Made by a program: the position numbers and the translations under genes
NCBI GenBank assembly: GCA_020630795.1
Contig: JAHDIK010000004.1
Coordinates: forward strand, 73,732 to 137,731
Direction of reading: 5' to 3'
Source: Colwellia sp.
Lineage (GTDB): Bacteria; Pseudomonadota; Gammaproteobacteria; Enterobacterales; Alteromonadaceae
Length of the DNA: 64,000 nucleotides
Notes under the pieces: generated by a model
The model's input: the letters and a program-made list of their open reading frames with translations, nothing else
Database searches by the model: none
Told to the model about the DNA's origin: nothing
Shown: positions 19,390 to 28,810 of the stretch, piece by piece
Layout of the letters: every line of letters starts with the position of its first letter
Numbering within the stretch: position 1 is the first letter of the stretch

Positions 19390-20343
19390 ATGACAATTAA
19401 ACTTGGCGTAGTGATGGACCCAATTTCACAAGTTAACGTGAAAAAAGATTCATCAATGGCAATGATGTTTGAAGCACAAAAACGTGGTTACGAAATCTAT
19501 TACATGGAAATGAAAGACTTGTATTTAGATCAAGGTCAATGTCGTGCATCTGCTAGCATTGTTCGTGTTTTTGATAATCCTGAACATTGGTATGAACTAG
19601 ACGAACCGAAAGACATCGCAGTAAGTGAATTAGACGCGGTTTTAATGCGTAAAGATCCGCCATTTGATACAGAGTTTATTTACGCGACGTATATGCTCGA
19701 ACGTGCAGAAGTTGAAGGTACTCTCATCGTTAATAAACCTCAAAGCTTGCGAGATTGTAACGAAAAATTATTTACTGCATGGTTTGCCGATTTAACACCT
19801 AAAACGCTTGTAACACGTAGCAGCGAACGTATTCGTAAGTTTCATGACGAAGAACAAGACATCATAATCAAGCCGCTTGATGGTATGGGTGGGTCATCTA
19901 TTTTTAGAATTGGACCTAACGATCCAAATGTAGGTGTTATACTTGAAACATTAACTAACCATGGCAGCCAATACGCGATGGTACAAGAATACATGGCCGC
20001 GATTACCGAAGGCGATAAACGTATTCTTATTGTTAACGGTGAACCTATGCCATATTGTTTAGCACGTATTCCTGCACAAGGTGAAACTCGTGGTAACTTG
20101 GCTGCCGGTGGTCGTGGTGAAGCTCGCCCATTAAGCCCAACCGATAAACTTATCGCCGACACAATTGGACCCGAGTTGAAAAAACGAGGTCTATACTTTG
20201 TAGGGTTAGATGTTATTGGTGACAAAGTCACTGAAATAAATGTAACAAGCCCAACCTGTATCCGAGAAATTCAAGCTGCTTATCCAATTAACATCAGCGG
20301 AAAGCTCATGGATGCTATTGAAGAAAATATCAGCCGAAAATAA
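19390..20343 (+). CDS. gshB: Glutathione synthetase
   Basis: ATP-grasp ligase joining gamma-glutamylcysteine and glycine. 317 residues. Features are MDPISQVNVKKDSSMAMMFEAQKRG at the N-terminus, LRDCNEKLFTAWF, IKPLDGMGGSSIFRI (ATP loop), PAQGETRGNLAAGGRGEAR and the C-terminal INVTSPTCIREI metal site. It lies 57 bases after rsmE. Confidence 0.97.
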   Translation: MTIKLGVVMDPISQVNVKKDSSMAMMFEAQKRGYEIYYMEMKDLYLDQGQCRASASIVRVFDNPEHWYELDEPKDIAVSELDAVLMRKDPPFDTEFIYATYMLERAEVEGTLIVNKPQSLRDCNEKLFTAWFADLTPKTLVTRSSERIRKFHDEEQDIIIKPLDGMGGSSIFRIGPNDPNVGVILETLTNHGSQYAMVQEYMAAITEGDKRILIVNGEPMPYCLARIPAQGETRGNLAAGGRGEARPLSPTDKLIADTIGPELKKRGLYFVGLDVIGDKVTEINVTSPTCIREIQAAYPINISGKLMDAIEENISRK

Positions 20344-20382
20344 AAGCAACTTAAAATTTGAATAATAAAATAAGGCGAATTT

Positions 20383-20937
20383 ATGATTAATTTAGAAAAT
20401 CAATTACTTATTGCTATGCCGGCGTTAGACGATTCATATTTCAATAAAACCGTTACTTATATTTGTGAACATAACGAAGAAGGCGCGATGGGGTTAATTA
20501 TCAACCTCCCTATCGATCTTACTTTAAACGAACTTTTAGCGCATATTGATGCTGATGTAGAGTCAAACCCCATTATGAGCCAAAAAGTGCTCACTGGCGG
20601 CCCTGTGTCTACACAACGAGGTTTTGTACTGCATAGCCCTCAATTCTGCTGGAAAAGCTCTTTACCCTTAAGCAGCGACGTAATGATCACAACATCTAAA
20701 GACATATTGATGGCTTTAGGGACTGATCAAGCACCTGAAAAATTTCTGGTTACGTTAGGCTATGCTGGTTGGGGACCCGGTCAGTTAGAAGAAGAAATTA
20801 AAGCGAACTCATGGTTAACTACCCACGCTGATGGCGATATATTGTTTAACACACCTATTGAGCAACGCTGGAAAAAAGCAACGGAAAGGTTAGGAATAGA
20901 TATTGCTCACCTTTCAAGTGAAGTTGGTCACGCTTAG
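20383..20937 (+). CDS. UPF0301/AlgH (YqgE) family protein
   Basis: 184 residues: LENQLLIAMPALDDSYFNKTVTYICEHNEEGAMGLIIN, VLTGGPVSTQRGFVLHS and GYAGWGPGQLEEEI are hallmarks of the family. The function is unsettled; AlgH in Pseudomonas was named for an alginate phenotype. It has its usual place between gshB and ruvX. Confidence 0.93.
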   Translation: MINLENQLLIAMPALDDSYFNKTVTYICEHNEEGAMGLIINLPIDLTLNELLAHIDADVESNPIMSQKVLTGGPVSTQRGFVLHSPQFCWKSSLPLSSDVMITTSKDILMALGTDQAPEKFLVTLGYAGWGPGQLEEEIKANSWLTTHADGDILFNTPIEQRWKKATERLGIDIAHLSSEVGHA

Positions 20938-21015
20938 TTCACCTCATACTCCCCTATTAAGCTTTACATAAATTTTATGTAAAGCGTTGAATAACAAGCT
21001 ATTAAAGAGCATTAA

Positions 21016-21456
21016 ATGTCAAAGAATACACCTATAGGCCAACGTACCGTTATCGGGTTTGATTTTGGTAAGAAATATATTGGCGTTGCCGTAGGACAAG
21101 AAATTACAGGTAATGCGACTCCACTTGGGTCAGTAAAAGCCAATGATGGTGTTCCTCATTGGGATAACATTGCTAAGTATATAAACGAGTGGCAACCTGA
21201 CTACATCGTAGTTGGTTTACCCTTAAATATGGACGGCTCAGAGCAACAACTCACGCTTGACGCTAAAAAGTTTGGTAAGCGTGTATTTGGCCGTTTTGGT
21301 ATTCAAGTAGAATTACAAGATGAAAGACTAACCACCGCAGACGCAAAAGAACAGCTTTTTGCCCGTGGTGGTTATAAAAATCTTAAGAAAGATAATATCG
21401 ATGCTGAATCAGCCAAGCTTATTATCGAAAGTTATTTTGAAGCACTGTATGGCTAG
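21016..21456 (+). CDS. ruvX: RuvX/YqgF pre-16S rRNA nuclease family protein
   Basis: 146-residue RNase H-fold protein, assigned to maturation of the 16S rRNA 5' end (earlier called a putative Holliday junction resolvase). Catalytic acidic motifs are [42 protein letters not shown] and [15 protein letters not shown]. It ends the rsmE-gshB-yqgE-ruvX cluster. Confidence 0.95.
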   Translation: MSKNTPIGQRTVIGFDFGKKYIGVAVGQEITGNATPLGSVKANDGVPHWDNIAKYINEWQPDYIVVGLPLNMDGSEQQLTLDAKKFGKRVFGRFGIQVELQDERLTTADAKEQLFARGGYKNLKKDNIDAESAKLIIESYFEALYG

Positions 21457-21483
21457 TTATTCAATTACGCCACGATTTACTCT

Positions 21484-22014
21484 CTAAAAAGGATTAAGCG
21501 TATAACCTTGGCTTTGCAGCATTGAATGAGCAGTCATTGCTGATAACGCCATTTTCACACCTTTTTTAAGCTGCTTGTTTTTAATTTTATAATAAGCCGC
21601 TGATTGGCCACACAGTAGTATTTGAACATTGTTTTCTAATAACTTAGATAGTAATTCCGCATTTGGATTACCCTGCGTAAATTGCTTTTTATATTCAGCG
21701 TTACTCAGTAAATCAAACCCCGCTTTACCATGTGCAACCAACGCGAGTTGAATATTTTTTAGCGGTACTCCATTTGCAACATGCATATTAATAAAACGAG
21801 CAAGTGAATTAATTTTACGATTTACTTTCATGCTGTCTCCTTGCTCAGCAATATCAAAAGCAACTTTGTACTGAGCGCTTTTGTCTAATGTATAACTTTG
21901 TTTTACTGCTGCATGTTTACCGTAGCCCATAATGGCAGGACCATCAACAAAGGTTGATTCTGCGTGTACCGCACCACTTACTATTGTAAGCATAATTATC
22001 AGTAGCTTTTTCAT
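21484..22014 (-). CDS. Exported DsrE-family protein
   Basis: 176 residues with a Sec signal (about 1-18, ..SGAVHAES) and a DsrE/F-type fold: YKVAFDIAEQGDSMKVNRKINSLARFINMHVANGV, IQLALVAHGKAGFDLL and VQILLCGQSAAYYKI, with one Cys where sulfurtransferase-like family members have theirs. A periplasmic location argues against a role in the cytoplasmic Tus relay. Function unknown. Confidence 0.8.
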   Translation of the reverse strand: MKKLLIIMLTIVSGAVHAESTFVDGPAIMGYGKHAAVKQSYTLDKSAQYKVAFDIAEQGDSMKVNRKINSLARFINMHVANGVPLKNIQLALVAHGKAGFDLLSNAEYKKQFTQGNPNAELLSKLLENNVQILLCGQSAAYYKIKNKQLKKGVKMALSAMTAHSMLQSQGYTLNPF

Positions 22015-22078
22015 TAATTTTATCCAATATTTCTTTTAACAATAAAATTACAACACACAATTGCAACACGCGCATAGT

Positions 22079-22924
22079 TTACTCAAATTCGCCATATACC
22101 AACCATTCAGCAATATATGGGCTTTTACAAGGTAGTTTAAAGCCACACTGTTCAAAAGCTAGTGCAGCACCTGCACTGATGTGTATTGGCAGCCAACCTT
22201 GATATAACTGTTTTTTACGGTCTGTACTGGTGTAGTACTGGTAACTGCTTTCTAACGCCTTGGTTAAAGCATCATGATACTTAGCTTCGTCGTTCGCTAA
22301 TATAGCCAATATAATATTTACAAACGGCATGAGTACCCAATAAATATAGGGTTGCCTATGCTCAGGCACAAACTCAGGGGATGATAATTTTACCACTTCA
22401 TTTAATAATGATTGTAAGTCAGCTTTTGGGTTATATACCCCTTGTAAAAAGCCACAAAAAGCATGGCCAAAAGCTAAATTTTCACCACGCGGATCTTGAT
22501 GCTCACCTGACTGATATTCACATAACAAATCTATGGTTGCTTTTTCACGTAGTATTAACGCTAACCAAAAAGCGTCTTTCCAAGCCGATATTTCAGCATA
22601 CCCTAATCTTTTTTCACCCGTCATGGTTATATCAACGCCTTTAACACAATAGGTTACCGTGTTTCCGGGGTGAATATTGGCAGCAAAATTTATGTGCTGA
22701 TATTGCTGTGCTTGCTTAACATACGCCAAGCATTCTGCTTTAGGTTGCTCAGCTATAAATCCTGCTATTGCAGCTTCTAAAAAACGATCTGCTTCGCCTG
22801 ATTTGTTTTGTAGCTGATCCATATAATCTTGAGGAAAAATACGCTCATATCGGTTTTTTATTCTCTGATCACGGTCACTAAATATTTGTTTTTTATCTTT
22901 ATATGGATAATGGTTTAACTTCAC
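22079..22924 (-). CDS. Imm49-like hypothetical protein
   Basis: 281 residues, no signal peptide, helix-rich. The pattern of an N-terminal FLEAAIAGF helix, a central AEISAWKDAFWLALILREKATIDLLCEY block and C-terminal ALESSYQYY / LPIHISAGAALAFEQCGF segments resembles the Imm49 immunity family of polymorphic toxin systems. The assignment is by impression of the motif, not a search. No toxin gene is nearby. If it is not Imm49 it is simply an uncharacterised soluble protein. Confidence 0.5.
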   Translation of the reverse strand: MKLNHYPYKDKKQIFSDRDQRIKNRYERIFPQDYMDQLQNKSGEADRFLEAAIAGFIAEQPKAECLAYVKQAQQYQHINFAANIHPGNTVTYCVKGVDITMTGEKRLGYAEISAWKDAFWLALILREKATIDLLCEYQSGEHQDPRGENLAFGHAFCGFLQGVYNPKADLQSLLNEVVKLSSPEFVPEHRQPYIYWVLMPFVNIILAILANDEAKYHDALTKALESSYQYYTSTDRKKQLYQGWLPIHISAGAALAFEQCGFKLPCKSPYIAEWLVYGEFE

Positions 22925-23003
22925 TGTTTTACCTCCATGGCAACCTTGGTTACTACTATACTTTTATACACTGGTTAATAAAAACGTTGAGGGTACTAAA
23001 TAC

Positions 23004-23030
23004 AAAAAAGGAGCACATTGTGCTCCTTTT
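23004..23030 (-). terminator. Terminator after pilU (possibly bidirectional)
   Basis: AAAAGGAGCA / TGCTCCTTTT with a short loop. On the minus strand it runs into TTTTTTG just past the pilU stop. Confidence 0.85.
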
Positions 23031-23047
23031 AAACGCTTAACTTTTCA

Positions 23048-24184
23048 TTAAAAGTCTTCGTCTTCTTTAGGTTCTAAGCCTGCCAACGTTACACCGGCAA
23101 GAGCACCAGAGCCACCTTGATCACCACTACGCAATTTAATCATTAAGCGTAAATCGTTCGGAGAATCTGCATGATGAAGTGCATCAGCATAGTTAATCTG
23201 CCCTGCTTGGTACAAATCAAACAGTGCTTGGTCAAAAGTCTGCATTCCCAGCTCTTTTGATTTTTGCATCACTTCTTTAATACCACCGATTTCACCTTTT
23301 TTAATTAACTCACCAATTAATGGCGAATTAAGTAAAATTTCAATCGCAGCTACTCGTCCGTCACCATCTACAGTAGGTATTAATTGCTGAGCGATAACAC
23401 CACGTAAGTTTAAGGCTAAATCAAATAGTAACTTACCATGTTGGTCAGCTGGTACTAAGTGCATGATACGGTCAATTGCTTGGTTAGCATTGTTAGCATG
23501 CAGCGTAGCAATACATAAGTGACCTGTTTCAGCAAAACTTAACGCATGCTCCATTGTTTCTCTGTTACGTATCTCACCAATCAATATTACGTCAGGCGCT
23601 TGTCGTAACGAACTTTTAAGTGCAGCATCAAAGCTTTCAGTGTCTAACCCTACTTCACGTTGAGTTACCATACACTTTTCATGCTCATGAACAAATTCCA
23701 CAGGATCTTCAATCGTAAGAATATGCCCGTGAGAGTTTTTATTTCGGTAACCAATTAACGCAGCCATTGACGTTGATTTACCAGTACCAGTACCACCAAC
23801 GAACAACACTAAACCACGTTTAGACATTACCACATCTTTTAAAACAGACGGTAAGCCCAACGCGTCAGCATCTGGAATATCAGTTACAATTCGACGAATT
23901 ACCATACCAGCCATGTCGCGCTGCCAAAATGCAGATACACGGAAACGGCCAATACCATCAATTGAAATGGCAAAGTTACATTCTTTTTCTTCGTCAAATA
24001 ACGCTTTGTTTTTAGCGGTCATTGAATCGTGTACTAATCCTAATGATTCATCAGCCGTTAAAACGTGTTCGTCAATAGGTACAAGCTCACCATTAATTTT
24101 TGCACTTACAGGTAATTTAGCAGTAACAAACATATCAGATGCGTCTTTCTCAACCATCCTTGCTAATAATTGATTAAAATTCAT
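23048..24184 (-). CDS. pilU: Type IV pilus retraction ATPase PilU
   Basis: 378-residue PilT paralogue that assists retraction. Walker A is GGTGTGKSTSMAAL, the Asp box is ILTIEDPVEFVHEHEKCMVTQREVGLD, Walker B is DVILIGEIRNRETMEHAL and the His box is TGHLCIATLHANNANQAIDRI. The long C-terminal tail (RSGDQGGSGALAGVTLAGLE) is typical of PilU rather than PilT. It lies 50 bases downstream of pilT. Confidence 0.95.
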   Translation of the reverse strand: MNFNQLLARMVEKDASDMFVTAKLPVSAKINGELVPIDEHVLTADESLGLVHDSMTAKNKALFDEEKECNFAISIDGIGRFRVSAFWQRDMAGMVIRRIVTDIPDADALGLPSVLKDVVMSKRGLVLFVGGTGTGKSTSMAALIGYRNKNSHGHILTIEDPVEFVHEHEKCMVTQREVGLDTESFDAALKSSLRQAPDVILIGEIRNRETMEHALSFAETGHLCIATLHANNANQAIDRIMHLVPADQHGKLLFDLALNLRGVIAQQLIPTVDGDGRVAAIEILLNSPLIGELIKKGEIGGIKEVMQKSKELGMQTFDQALFDLYQAGQINYADALHHADSPNDLRLMIKLRSGDQGGSGALAGVTLAGLEPKEDEDF

Positions 24185-24234
24185 TGTAATGCCTTTTATT
24201 TATTAAGAATTTAGCGTGAGTAAATAGCTAAACC

Positions 24235-25281
24235 TTAATAACCTGTAGAAAATTGGTTTTTATCTTGTGCTTTTTCCATTGCCGCTTGGCGAGTAATCAA
24301 GCCACGACTAACAAGGTTTTGTAAACACTGATCCATCGTTTGCATACCGTGCGACATACCTGTTTGAATGGCTGAATACATTTGCGCAATTTTATCTTCA
24401 CGAATTAAGTTACGAATAGCTGGAACACCAATCATAATTTCGTGTGCTGCAACTCGACCACCCGATACTTTTTTGATTAACGTTTGTGAAATTACCGCAC
24501 GTAACGACTCAGACAACATCGAACGAACCATTGATTTTTCTTCACCTGGGAATACATCAATAATACGGTCAATAGTTTTAGGTGCTGAGGTTGTATGTAG
24601 CGTACCAAATACCAAATGACCGGTTTCAGCAGCGGTCATTGCAAGTCGAATAGTTTCTAAGTCACGCATCTCACCAACAAGTATTACATCAGGATCTTCA
24701 CGAAGTGCTGAGCGTAATGCCGCTTCAAAACTTAAAGTATCACGATGAACTTCACGTTGGTTGATCAAACACATTTTGTTGTCGTGCACGAATTCTATTG
24801 GATCTTCAATTGTAAGAATGTGATCGTTTTTGTTGCTATTAATGTAATCAATCATAGCAGCTAACGTTGTTGACTTACCCGAACCTGTAGGCCCTGTAAC
24901 TAAAACTAAACCACGAGGAGTGTCAGCAATATCACGGAAAATATCAGGACAACCTAAGTCATCTAACGACAATATTTTACTTGGGATTGTACGAAATACG
25001 GCAGCTGGCCCACGGTTTTGATTGAACGCGTTAACCCTGAAACGAGCTAAATTAGGCACTTCAAAAGAAAAATCCACTTCTAGTTTTTCTTCGTAGTCTT
25101 TGCGTTGCTTATCATTCATAATATCATAAACCAACGCGTTAACGTCTGCGGCGTCAAAAGCTGGTATATTTAGTTTTCTAACATCGCCATCAACACGAAT
25201 AGACGGTGGTGTACCCGTTGATAAATGTAAATCTGACGCATCATTTTCAACACTAAATGCAAGTAATTCGGTAATATCCAT
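24235..25281 (-). CDS. pilT: Type IV pilus retraction ATPase PilT
   Basis: 348-residue hexameric ATPase driving pilus retraction and twitching. Walker A is GPTGSGKSTTLAAM, the Asp box is ILTIEDPIEFVHDNKMCLINQREV, Walker B is DVILVGEMRDLETIRLA and the PilT-specific AIRNLIRE motif is present (GVPAIRNLIREDKIAQM). It is divergent from yggS, as in Pseudomonas and E. coli. Confidence 0.97.
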   Translation of the reverse strand: MDITELLAFSVENDASDLHLSTGTPPSIRVDGDVRKLNIPAFDAADVNALVYDIMNDKQRKDYEEKLEVDFSFEVPNLARFRVNAFNQNRGPAAVFRTIPSKILSLDDLGCPDIFRDIADTPRGLVLVTGPTGSGKSTTLAAMIDYINSNKNDHILTIEDPIEFVHDNKMCLINQREVHRDTLSFEAALRSALREDPDVILVGEMRDLETIRLAMTAAETGHLVFGTLHTTSAPKTIDRIIDVFPGEEKSMVRSMLSESLRAVISQTLIKKVSGGRVAAHEIMIGVPAIRNLIREDKIAQMYSAIQTGMSHGMQTMDQCLQNLVSRGLITRQAAMEKAQDKNQFSTGY

Positions 25282-25352
25282 ACAGACCTCTTAACAAAGA
25301 ACAATTCGAACCCGTGCTCGAATCATTGATTTAAAAATTTGAAATAAATTAT

Positions 25353-26027
25353 ATGACACTCATTAAAGATAATATCGCTGCGATTGAAGCGCAAATTTCA
25401 CAAGCATGTAATCAATGTAAACGTTCAGAGACAGACGTTACTTTACTTGCAGTGAGTAAAACTAAACCTTCATCGCTAATTGAACAAGCTTATGCAGCAG
25501 GCCAACGAGCATTTGGTGAAAGCTATGTGCAAGAATCCGTAGAAAAAATTACACAGCTTTCTCATTTATCTGATATTTGTTGGCACTTTATTGGGCCAAT
25601 TCAATCAAACAAAACACGACAAATCGCAGAAAACTTCACATGGGTTCACGGCATAGACCGAATAAAAATAGCAACCCGATTAAATGAACATCGAAGTACT
25701 CAAGATACCCCACTAAACGTTTGTTTACAAATCAATATTAGTAATGAAATCAGTAAGTCTGGTGTTTTATTAAACGAACTACCTGAGTTAGCTCAATACG
25801 TTAACACATGCGATAATTTGGTATTGCGTGGCATCATGGCAATTCCCGAAAAAAATGCCTCTGCAGAAACCTTTGAAAAAATGCATGAAGTGTTTAACTC
25901 TCTGAAGAAAACATATCCATCAATAGATACATTATCTATGGGCATGTCGGGAGATATGGAACAAGCCATTATATCTGGCTCAACCATGGTTAGAGTAGGC
26001 ACCGCTATTTTTGGTGCGCGTTCATAA
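25353..26027 (+). CDS. yggS: PLP homeostasis protein, YggS family
   Basis: 224 residues, PLP-binding protein of vitamin B6 and amino acid homeostasis. The PLP lysine is in LLAVSKTKP; later motifs are GESYVQE, WHFIGPIQSNK and LSMGMSGDMEQAIISGSTMVRVGTAIFG. It is followed by proC, the common arrangement. Confidence 0.96.
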   Translation: MTLIKDNIAAIEAQISQACNQCKRSETDVTLLAVSKTKPSSLIEQAYAAGQRAFGESYVQESVEKITQLSHLSDICWHFIGPIQSNKTRQIAENFTWVHGIDRIKIATRLNEHRSTQDTPLNVCLQINISNEISKSGVLLNELPELAQYVNTCDNLVLRGIMAIPEKNASAETFEKMHEVFNSLKKTYPSIDTLSMGMSGDMEQAIISGSTMVRVGTAIFGARS

Positions 26028-26067
26028 CCTAAAAAACAATAAATTCAAAATGACTCTAGGAAATAAA

Positions 26068-26883
26068 ATGACAAAAATCGCATTTATTGGCGCTGGTAAC
26101 ATGAATGCCGCCATTATTGGTGGGCTAATTAAAAATGGCATACCGGCAACATCAGTAATAGTTACTAACCCTTCTCCTGAAAAACGCGAAGCGCTATCCG
26201 CTCAATACGGTATTTTAAATGCTGCCGACAATAATGAAGCCGCGGAATTTGCCGACATAATCATTCTTGGCGTAAAACCTCACCTAATCGTTGAAGTATG
26301 TAGTGCAATGAAACAAAACGTAAATATTGAGGGTAAATGCTTTGTGTCAGTTGCCGCTGGTTGCTTGCTTAAAGATATTCAATCTGCATTAAATACTGAT
26401 ACAGCGATTGTGAGAACGATGCCAAATACGCCTTCTCAACTCGGATTAGGTATGACAGGCATTTATGCCAATGAGTTTGTATCCGCTAGTCAAAAAGCAG
26501 AAGTTGAAAAAATCGTCGCTTGTACTGGCGAACTTTTGTGGTTACAAGACGAAAATGGAATTGACCGTATTACATGTGTTTCAGGTTCTGGTCCTGCATA
26601 TTTCTTTTTATTTATGGAAGCGATGGAAAAACATGCAAGAGCAATAGGCTTTTCAGACTCTGAGAGTCGTTTACTGGTACAACAAACGGCATTGGGCGCT
26701 GCTAATATGGTTGTGCAAAATCCAGAGGTTGAAATAGCGCAGCTTCGCACCAATGTTACCTCTAAAGGTGGAACAACTCAGGCTGCTTTATTACAGTTAA
26801 CTGACGGTAAGTTACCTGAACTCGTGGAAACTGCTATGAAAGCGGCTTTTGATCGAGCAAAAGAAATGGCTAATAATTCGTAA
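26068..26883 (+). CDS. proC: Pyrroline-5-carboxylate reductase
   Basis: Last step of proline synthesis. 271 residues from the ATG at 26068, preceded by CTAGGA; an in-frame extension back into yggS is not needed. Motifs are IAFIGAGNMNAAIIGGL, VRTMPNTPSQLGLGMTGIYAN and the signature ERITC-like region SGSGPAYFFLFMEAM, with SKGGTTQAAL near the end. Confidence 0.96.
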   Translation: MTKIAFIGAGNMNAAIIGGLIKNGIPATSVIVTNPSPEKREALSAQYGILNAADNNEAAEFADIIILGVKPHLIVEVCSAMKQNVNIEGKCFVSVAAGCLLKDIQSALNTDTAIVRTMPNTPSQLGLGMTGIYANEFVSASQKAEVEKIVACTGELLWLQDENGIDRITCVSGSGPAYFFLFMEAMEKHARAIGFSDSESRLLVQQTALGAANMVVQNPEVEIAQLRTNVTSKGGTTQAALLQLTDGKLPELVETAMKAAFDRAKEMANNS

Positions 26884-26988
26884 CAGAATTTATCCCAAAA
26901 TCTACGTTGTTTCAGCTACTATACGCATACTGAACGTTTAATATGTGCTGCGTTACACGTAAATACATTACATTTTCCGGAGAAAAAC

Positions 26989-27537
26989 ATGCAAGCCATT
27001 AACTATTTGCTCGACTTTGCGTTCGACGCATTATTCATGATTTTAGTAGTTCGAGTTTGGCTACAACTTGTAAGGGCTGACTTTTATAACCCACTTAGCC
27101 AATTTGTTGTAAAAGTAAGTAACCCTTTAGTAATTCCTTTGCGTAGAATTATTCCAGGCATTGGTGGTATAGATATGGCCACACTATTGCTTGCATTTAC
27201 TGTAGCTACATTAAAGTTTGTAATAATCCCGGTAGTTAACGGTGGCGGTGTAGATATTATTTCAGCATTATTTTTAGGTGCGTTGTACTTTGTTAAACAA
27301 ACCGGCTTTTTATTGTTTGTTTTCATGTTGCTAATGGCGCTAATGAGCTGGGTTGTGCAAGGGTATAATCCAACTCAGATGATATTCCAACAACTTACCG
27401 ATCCGTTTTTACGCCCAATACGTAATATTATCCCGCCTATTGGTGGCTTAGATTTATCTATACTGGCAGCGTTTTTATTACTTAACGTAATCAATATGCT
27501 AATAGGCGACTTTATTCCGTATTGGAGAATGTTGTAA
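26989..27537 (+). CDS. yggT: YggT family membrane protein
   Basis: 182 residues with two tandem YggT repeats, each with a hydrophobic hairpin and the motif NPLxxPLRRIIPGIGGID (about 45-60) or DPFLRPIRNIIPPIGGLDLS (about 140-160). It is an inner-membrane protein linked in other bacteria to osmotic adaptation. It is the standard neighbour of proC. Confidence 0.93.
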   Translation: MQAINYLLDFAFDALFMILVVRVWLQLVRADFYNPLSQFVVKVSNPLVIPLRRIIPGIGGIDMATLLLAFTVATLKFVIIPVVNGGGVDIISALFLGALYFVKQTGFLLFVFMLLMALMSWVVQGYNPTQMIFQQLTDPFLRPIRNIIPPIGGLDLSILAAFLLLNVINMLIGDFIPYWRML

Positions 27538-27580
27538 GCATTAATCACATTAACCAATACACTTAATGTTAAGTATGAAG

Positions 27581-27624
27581 GTTGTGTAACTAAATTTATC
27601 CGCTATATGGTTTAGCTACACAAC
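27581..27624. other. Long imperfect hairpin between yggT and the DUF4426 gene
   Basis: GTTGTGTAACTAAA and TTTAGCTACACAAC form a 14-bp stem with one A/C mismatch on the plus strand (a G/U wobble on the minus strand) around a 16-base loop. No T-run follows. It may end yggT transcripts or structure the leader of the next gene. Confidence 0.4.
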
Positions 27625-27665
27625 AACTTTCCATTGTTTCTTAAGCGTTTTATTAAGGGCTTTTT

Positions 27666-28115
27666 ATGAAAAATTTTTTCCTTTGTATTTCACTAGCAGT
27701 TATAACACTGAGTTACCTGTTGACCGCTCAGGCACACGCATCTGAAAAAAACATGCAAACTATCGACGGGTTAGACGTTCACTATATGGCGATTGGAGCA
27801 ACATTCTTAACACCAGAAGTTGCCAAAACGTACAATATTATTCGCAGCCGTTACAACGGTTTGATTAACATTTCAGTACTAGACAACACAAAAGAAGGTT
27901 CGCCAGCCAAAAGCGTTTCTATAACAGGTAAGGCGCGTAACGACCTTGGACAAATTAAAAAGTTAGAGTTTGAAGAAGTAACCGAAGGCAGTGCGATTTA
28001 TTACCTTGCTCAAGTAAAGTATACGCACGAAGAAACATACTATTTCGATATATACATTAACGACGGAACAGGTACTAAAACCTTAACTTTTAAACAAAAA
28101 TTTTACGTAGACTAA
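27666..28115 (+). CDS. DUF4426 family exported protein
   Basis: 149 residues with a Sec signal (about 1-26, ..TAQAHASEK). The mature part has DVHYMAIGATFLTPEVAKTYNIIRSRYNGLINISVL and ends with a beta-rich KTLTFKQKFYVD, typical of DUF4426 proteins that sit in the yggT-rdgB interval of Vibrio and relatives. Function unknown; periplasmic. Confidence 0.85.
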   Translation: MKNFFLCISLAVITLSYLLTAQAHASEKNMQTIDGLDVHYMAIGATFLTPEVAKTYNIIRSRYNGLINISVLDNTKEGSPAKSVSITGKARNDLGQIKKLEFEEVTEGSAIYYLAQVKYTHEETYYFDIYINDGTGTKTLTFKQKFYVD

Positions 28116-28189
28116 ACGCACTTGCTTACTAAACATAACTAAACCACCTGAATATAAACTACCTAAACACATAACGAGATAATATAAAA

Positions 28190-28774
28190 ATGCGATTAAA
28201 TCACCAAAAATCTAAAGGCTTTACCTTAATCGAATTAGTTGTAGTTATTGTAATTTTAGGTATTTTAGCAGCAACCGCAGCCCCAAAATTTATAGATATA
28301 ACCTCAGATGCTAACAGCGCAGTTATCAAAGGTGTTAAAGCAGCGATAGACTCTATGGATAAACAGGTATACGCGAAATCTGTTATTTTAGGCATTCACA
28401 AAAATGACAGAAATAGCTCTTCGTCAAGTACCGATCCTCAAGGTGGTTTCGTTCTAGATGGTAACTTTATTCAAACAATACACGGTCACCCTTGGCTTTA
28501 CGACAGTGCTTCAATTGAGCTTTTACTTGATGCTTCTGTATCAAATCAAGGCAGCAACAATATAAATACAGAGTGCCCAAACACCTCTGATTTTTGTGTA
28601 ATGATGTTTAATGGCAGCGGAGCACCTGCTGCGGTAGGCGTACCGTTTCAACCCGGAAATGCCATCGCCGTTTACCTACCATCATACACAGTGGCAGATA
28701 ACTGCTTTGCCTATTATATTTTTGACCGTACTGATAACGGTGTAATTATTGGCGACGTTACAACGGGGTGTTAA
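28190..28774 (+). CDS. MSHA-like type IV pilin
   Basis: 194 residues. The prepilin peptidase site is KSKGFTLIELVVVIVILGILAATAAPKF, with Glu5 of the mature pilin present. The KGVKAAIDSMDKQVYAKSVILGI segment resembles MshA-family pilins, and two Cys pairs (TECPNTSDFC; NCFAYYIF..TTGC) could form the pilin disulfides. No msh assembly gene is adjacent, so it is an isolated pilin that must use machinery encoded elsewhere. Confidence 0.88.
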   Translation: MRLNHQKSKGFTLIELVVVIVILGILAATAAPKFIDITSDANSAVIKGVKAAIDSMDKQVYAKSVILGIHKNDRNSSSSSTDPQGGFVLDGNFIQTIHGHPWLYDSASIELLLDASVSNQGSNNINTECPNTSDFCVMMFNGSGAPAAVGVPFQPGNAIAVYLPSYTVADNCFAYYIFDRTDNGVIIGDVTTGC

Positions 28775-28810
28775 CCCTAACGCTTTTAATAATAGTAATA
28801 GCGTATGTGT

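Noticed and set aside
19842..20231. Minus-strand 129-codon frame inside gshB
   Set aside because: Fully antisense to a well-supported ATP-grasp gene.
25290..25330. Short TTCGAACC-like segment resembling a tRNA T-loop
   Set aside because: No acceptor, D or anticodon arms can be formed around it.
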